Below, piece after piece: positions 58,298 through 62,000 of a DNA stretch of 62,000 nt. Position 1 is the first letter of the stretch. Every line of letters begins with the position of its first letter. Source of the stretch: Cryptomeria japonica (taxonomy: Eukaryota > Streptophyta > Pinopsida > Cupressales > Cupressaceae); contig NC_081414.1 in NCBI RefSeq assembly GCF_030272615.1, positions 524,256,137 to 524,318,136 on the forward strand, written 5' to 3'. The notes below the pieces were generated by a model, which was given only the letters and a program-made list of their open reading frames with translations, made no database searches and was not told the origin of the DNA. Made by a program: the position numbers and the translations under genes.

Positions 58298-60837
58298 ATG
58301 TGTAGTGGACTTTTTCAGCCCCAATTATTTCCACATATGGCCATGCTTAGTGAAATGTCACAACCATGTAATAGGAAGAGTTTCAGTATAAAGTATTATG
58401 CTACTCTAAACTTTGAAGGTATTCCGAGTTACTTGAATCCCATACCCATAGAAATTAGAAAGTATTTGCCCATATTCAGTGGGAAGAAATCAGAATCAAC
58501 ATGTCAACATGTGGAAATATTTTCAGATTTGATAAGAGAGTTTGAAATTTGTCAGGAAGATGTATGCATGAAATTGTTTGTTCAGTCATTGAAAGAGGAT
58601 GCAAGGGATTGGTTCTCTTTTTTGTCGGCGGATTGTATTTCCTCATGGGAAGAATTAGTTTCATATTTCATAGACCAATTTGATGAAAATATGAGTGATT
58701 GTGATTTGCTGAAAGAATTCACTTATATACAAATCAGGGAAGATAAATTGGTACCAACATTTAATATCAGATTTTCACAAGCTTTGTCTAAAATTTCTAG
58801 AAAGTATAAAATTGATGATAAAGTATGTCTAGATGTTTATATGAGTGCATTTGATGAGAAGATGATTTTCTTATTGAGTAACAAAGAACCCAAGACTTTG
58901 TATGAAGCGTTTAACACAACTAGGGATATGGAAAATAGCTTGAAGTATGGGATCTCGAAGAGATTCATGTCTGCTATTGTTTCATGCCAAAGTAACTTCA
59001 ATGATGAAATACCATGTGAAGCTGAGCAAATCATTCCTTGTCTAGGTGCATCAAGCTCTGCAGTTTAGAAAGGTTTTGTTGATGCATGTGATTCAAATTT
59101 GAATGAGAGTTAAGAACCTCTACTGTTAATACCGGTTGTCTCTCACAATAATGATGGAATGATCAGTGGGAAGTGTTGTGAAAATGTTGATACAGAGGTA
59201 GATATATACAAGGGATATGTACCATTTGATTTGTATGCCAGTTATGCTGACTATGTGATTGCAAATTATCAAGTTAATCATGCATCTCCCAAGGTTAGTG
59301 ATGATGAAAACAATGATGGTGATGACCATCGATCTTTACATGCTGCTGATGTATTTGATGTTGAAATACCAAATACAGAGGGATTACCAAGTGTTGCTAT
59401 TTGTGCAAGTGAAAATGTGCAATATGATGAAAATCAGAGTTGTTTGGTGCAAGCAATAGTTGATCCTCACTTAAACGTTGATAATGTCAATTGTGTTGAA
59501 GATAAAGTTAAATTATTTTCAGATTTCACTTCTTATAATCATGTTGATGATCTTTCCAATATGAAAGTTATGCACAAAGTTAATTCAGAAAATCTCAATG
59601 GTACACATGATTGCAATGAAAATATAGCACACATGGATGGACAAATTTTTACGGAATCTCACATGGAACAACAAAGTGTAATACAATTTCAAAAGATTGC
59701 AAAACTTAGGAAAGCTCTTGAAGTTGTGGACAAGAAGGTTCAAATGTTGGAGAGCCTTCGAGTTGTTAATGAAGACCTTCTACAATATGGTGAAGAGGAT
59801 TCTTCAGAAAAGGACTGTGAACTAAATGCTTGTACACTTGATGAACAACATGCTGATCTAACAAATGGTTTTATGATAGAAAATTTGAGTGAACATGCTG
59901 AAAATTCATCAGATGAAGTAAATGGCAGCGATATTCATCTTTGTTCTTTGGCTGATGATGAGTATTCTATTGGTAAAGGAGATCAATTGTGGCAAGATAA
60001 GTATGATTATCTTGATTTTCAGAATGATGGTCATAGGATGAAATCTTATGGATGTGAAACATGGAACACTGAGGATTGTTCCAGCCTAGTTTCAATTTCT
60101 TCTTTGTCTGATGAAGATGATTATGATGATAGGGTGGATGGTATCTTTAGCAATTTTACTAATGTTTTATTCAATGTTGATATAGATACGGACCAACCAA
60201 TCAATGCCATAATGTTCATAAAGGGATTTTTCATTTGGTTTCTAACCCTTTGTATGAAAAAATAATTGATCAGCCAGATATTGTGAATGATGAACCAGTC
60301 CACAATGTTGATACCATTCCATGTAGCAGTGACATGTTTCATGATGAAGATAAGAGGCATGGGTTGTGTGATGATTACTTCAGACCACAAATGGAATTTT
60401 TTCAGGTGGATATAAGTTTGAATGAGAAAGATTTAGCTGAGGATTTGCTTCAGCTAGAGGTATGCATTCTTTTCCATGAATGGGATATTGAAAATGCAGA
60501 GGTTTTGAGCTTGATGAACAAGGATAGTAAGGAGTGTGATCAGCATAGTGAAGTATCACATCTGGACCAAAATGTTTATGTTCCTTGTTTGCATCAGTTG
60601 GTTAGTAGTGTCCCTCATTCTATTGATTTAAATGATAATAAGGCATGTGCTGATGAGAATTACAATGTTGAGAATGAATGTTTTATTTCTGAAGTTCAGC
60701 ATGATGATGCCCTCGCAAATGATAGAGTTGAGTGGGACAGTGAAATGTATGGTATCTTGTGGGAAAGCATCTATTGTGCCTTGTCTCATGATTTTACTTT
60801 TGTTGAAGTAATGTGTGACTATAATGTTCAAAATTAG
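58298..60837 (+). pseudogene. Element C Gag-like protein with acidic extension
   Basis: The first frame (58298-59068) has a retrotransposon Gag core: YLPIFSGKKSES..HVEIFSDL, then SLKEDARDWFSFLSAD and CISSWEELVSYFIDQF. The same frame continues after TAG (59066) and TAA (about 59111) to about 60200, then shifts into 60235-60837. The extension of about 560 residues is rich in Asp, Glu and Asn. It includes a heptad-like stretch KIAKLRKALEVVDKKVQMLESL (about 59692-59757) that suggests a coiled coil. I see no zinc knuckle, protease or polymerase motif. The frame is long for non-coding DNA and carries only two stops and one frameshift, so it was coding until recently. The extension's role is unknown. 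Confidence 0.78.
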
Positions 60838-61112
60838 ACAAAAGGCATGTACACCAGTTCTTTCAGCAGTATGATGGTAAGACTTGATTATAATGATTAT
60901 GCTCAGTTGTTACTGGAAGGTGCCTTTGTTTGGATCATGATGTCAAGAGATGAAAATCAGATTTTTGATAGAGGTAAATGTTGAGGAAAGTGGAGCAATT
61001 TATAATCGGTTGCAAGTATGTTTGTATATTTTGTACAGTCGCTTTGCTTCAGTTGTGTGGTTTTCAATAAAGTGCCCTGTTGTTTGGGTAGAATAAGGAG
61101 CCCTCAATTTTT
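60838..61112 (+). other. Element C 3' untranslated region
   Basis: Short non-coding stretch between the end of the Gag-like frame and the purine tract. Nothing else is recognizable. Confidence 0.55.
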
Positions 61113-61133
61113 GAGAAGAGAAGAGAAGAAGAG
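61113..61133 (+). other. Element C polypurine tract
   Basis: 21 bases of only A and G, directly followed by TGATTCC. In LTR elements the 3' LTR begins right after this tract, which places the right LTR start at 61134. Confidence 0.72.
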
Positions 61134-62000
61134 TGATTCCATTTTTGGGTGGTCTGCTTAACCATAGATTCTAGATTCTTGTGTTGATCTCGCAATCAAC
61201 CATCCCTAGTTAGAGCCACTATTGGGACTCATTAAAATTGAGTCCAGTTTTGAGGCCCAATTCAAATTTTTGCTTTGCATTTCCAAATGAGTCAGTTTGA
61301 ATGGCCTAGTTAGAGAGAGGATAAAAATGGAGCCAGTTGATTTTCAAAGGGTAAGGCTTGGGAAACATGTCCTACACCTTTCATTTGGCCTATTCAGTGA
61401 AGTGCAACTTTCAGAATTCAATTTGGATCAGTTTATCAAGTACCCATTTCGAGGGGTGAGCTGAAAGTGCATTTTAGGCACAAATACAGATTTTATTGAG
61501 TAGCCTATTTTAGGTGTTTATATCTTTTTCCCTGTTGATCGTCATGAAGAATTTCAAAATGGATTCAATTCTATGCATAAATGTGAGTTATCTTGAAAAA
61601 TTTCAAGTCCTTGTGAATCCATTTGCTCAGTTTTCAAAGCTCAATCTGTTCGCAGTTTGTGTGTTTTGGCAAGTCCCTGTTTCAACACCTAGTCGAAGCC
61701 CTGTTTCACATAAGTGTAAAATTTGCCTCAGTGAGTGTTATGATAGAATGTATGTTCTGATCTATTGTTGGTATAAATGATGAGTCATGTTTCAAATTTC
61801 AAGCCTCTACCAATCCGTTTGATCGGTTTTCAAAAGGGTTCATTGAGTCATCGTTTTTAGTGATCCGTACTTTTAGTGCTATATTAGTTAAAGTAGCCAT
61901 TTTCATAAGCACGCCATTTGCATCTAGTTAGAATTTTGGTCGAACTAAGGATCCAAAGATTTAACACATACTTCAAGGTACCTGTGTTTCAAATTTGAGG
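61134..62000 (+). repeat. Element C 3' LTR, cut by window edge
   Basis: From 61221 on it repeats 45240-46020 with a few percent differences by eye. The first 87 bp are mostly missing in the left LTR. The rest of the LTR would lie to the right of the window. Confidence 0.85.

Larger units (their letters stand above)
45236..62000 (+). mobile_element. Element C: Ogre-like non-autonomous LTR retrotransposon, 3' LTR cut by window edge
   Basis: The sequences 45240-46020 and 61221-62000 are direct repeats of each other. A tRNA-Arg primer site at 49556-49573 ends the left LTR near 49551, giving LTRs of about 4.3 kb, in the range known for Ogre elements. Between the LTRs are only a leader (interrupted by element D), a Gag-like frame with an acidic extension (58298-60837), and a purine tract at 61113-61133. 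No protease, RT, RNase H or integrase was found on either strand, so the element would need enzymes supplied by a relative. The right target duplication is outside the window. Confidence 0.85.

Overview
This window reads as intergenic DNA of a large-genome seed plant, with no host gene that I can support. It is AT-rich and consists almost entirely of LTR retrotransposons inserted beside and inside one another, which would suit a gymnosperm such as a conifer. The retroelement domains, tRNA-type primer sites and TG..CA long terminal repeats (LTRs) are seen directly. The taxonomic guess is weak inference.

Layout. (1) 1-19623: a minus-strand Ty1/copia element whose 3' part lies off the left edge. 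It is split at 699/17906 by element A, a 17.2-kb minus-strand Ty3/gypsy element of Tat/Ogre type (700-17905, target duplication ATTAC). (2) 19624-23483: old non-coding DNA with a 37-bp minisatellite, a copia solo LTR (21923-22450, GGGGG duplication) and probably another decayed LTR. (3) 23484-42255: element B, an 18.8-kb minus-strand sister of A (GGCCT duplication), itself hit by an unrelated 1459-bp solo LTR (31356-32814, GATTC duplication). (4) 42261-45235: non-coding DNA with a short tandem repeat. (5) 45236-62000: element C, a plus-strand Ogre-like element with 4.3-kb LTRs that codes only for a Gag-like protein and an acidic extension. It runs off the right edge. (6) 49960-57944: element D, a plus-strand Gag-protease element without polymerase or integrase, inserted in C's leader (AAGAC duplication).

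Elements A and B share one plan. The 5' LTR is followed by a tRNA-Lys primer site and a 2.2-kb repeat-bearing leader. Then come gag (CHHC knuckle), protease, a G-patch, an acidic linker, reverse transcriptase, a worn RNase H, a second archaeal-type RNase H, integrase, a spacer, an oppositely oriented gene and the 3' LTR. The opposite-strand gene encodes a plant mobile domain (PMD/MAIN-like) protein. In both copies it has a TATA box about 82 bp before a conserved ATG, a 25-codon first exon, a GT-AG intron of about 466 bp and the same terminal stop. It looks like a complete transcription unit carried antisense to gag-pol, and it is the most interesting signal here.

All elements are decayed. Stops fall mainly at former CGA, CAG, CAA and TGG codons, the pattern expected from deamination of methylated cytosine. 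LTR pairs of A and B differ by only a few percent by eye, so the insertions are recent relative to the surrounding DNA. C and D lack polymerase and would have depended on proteins from other elements.
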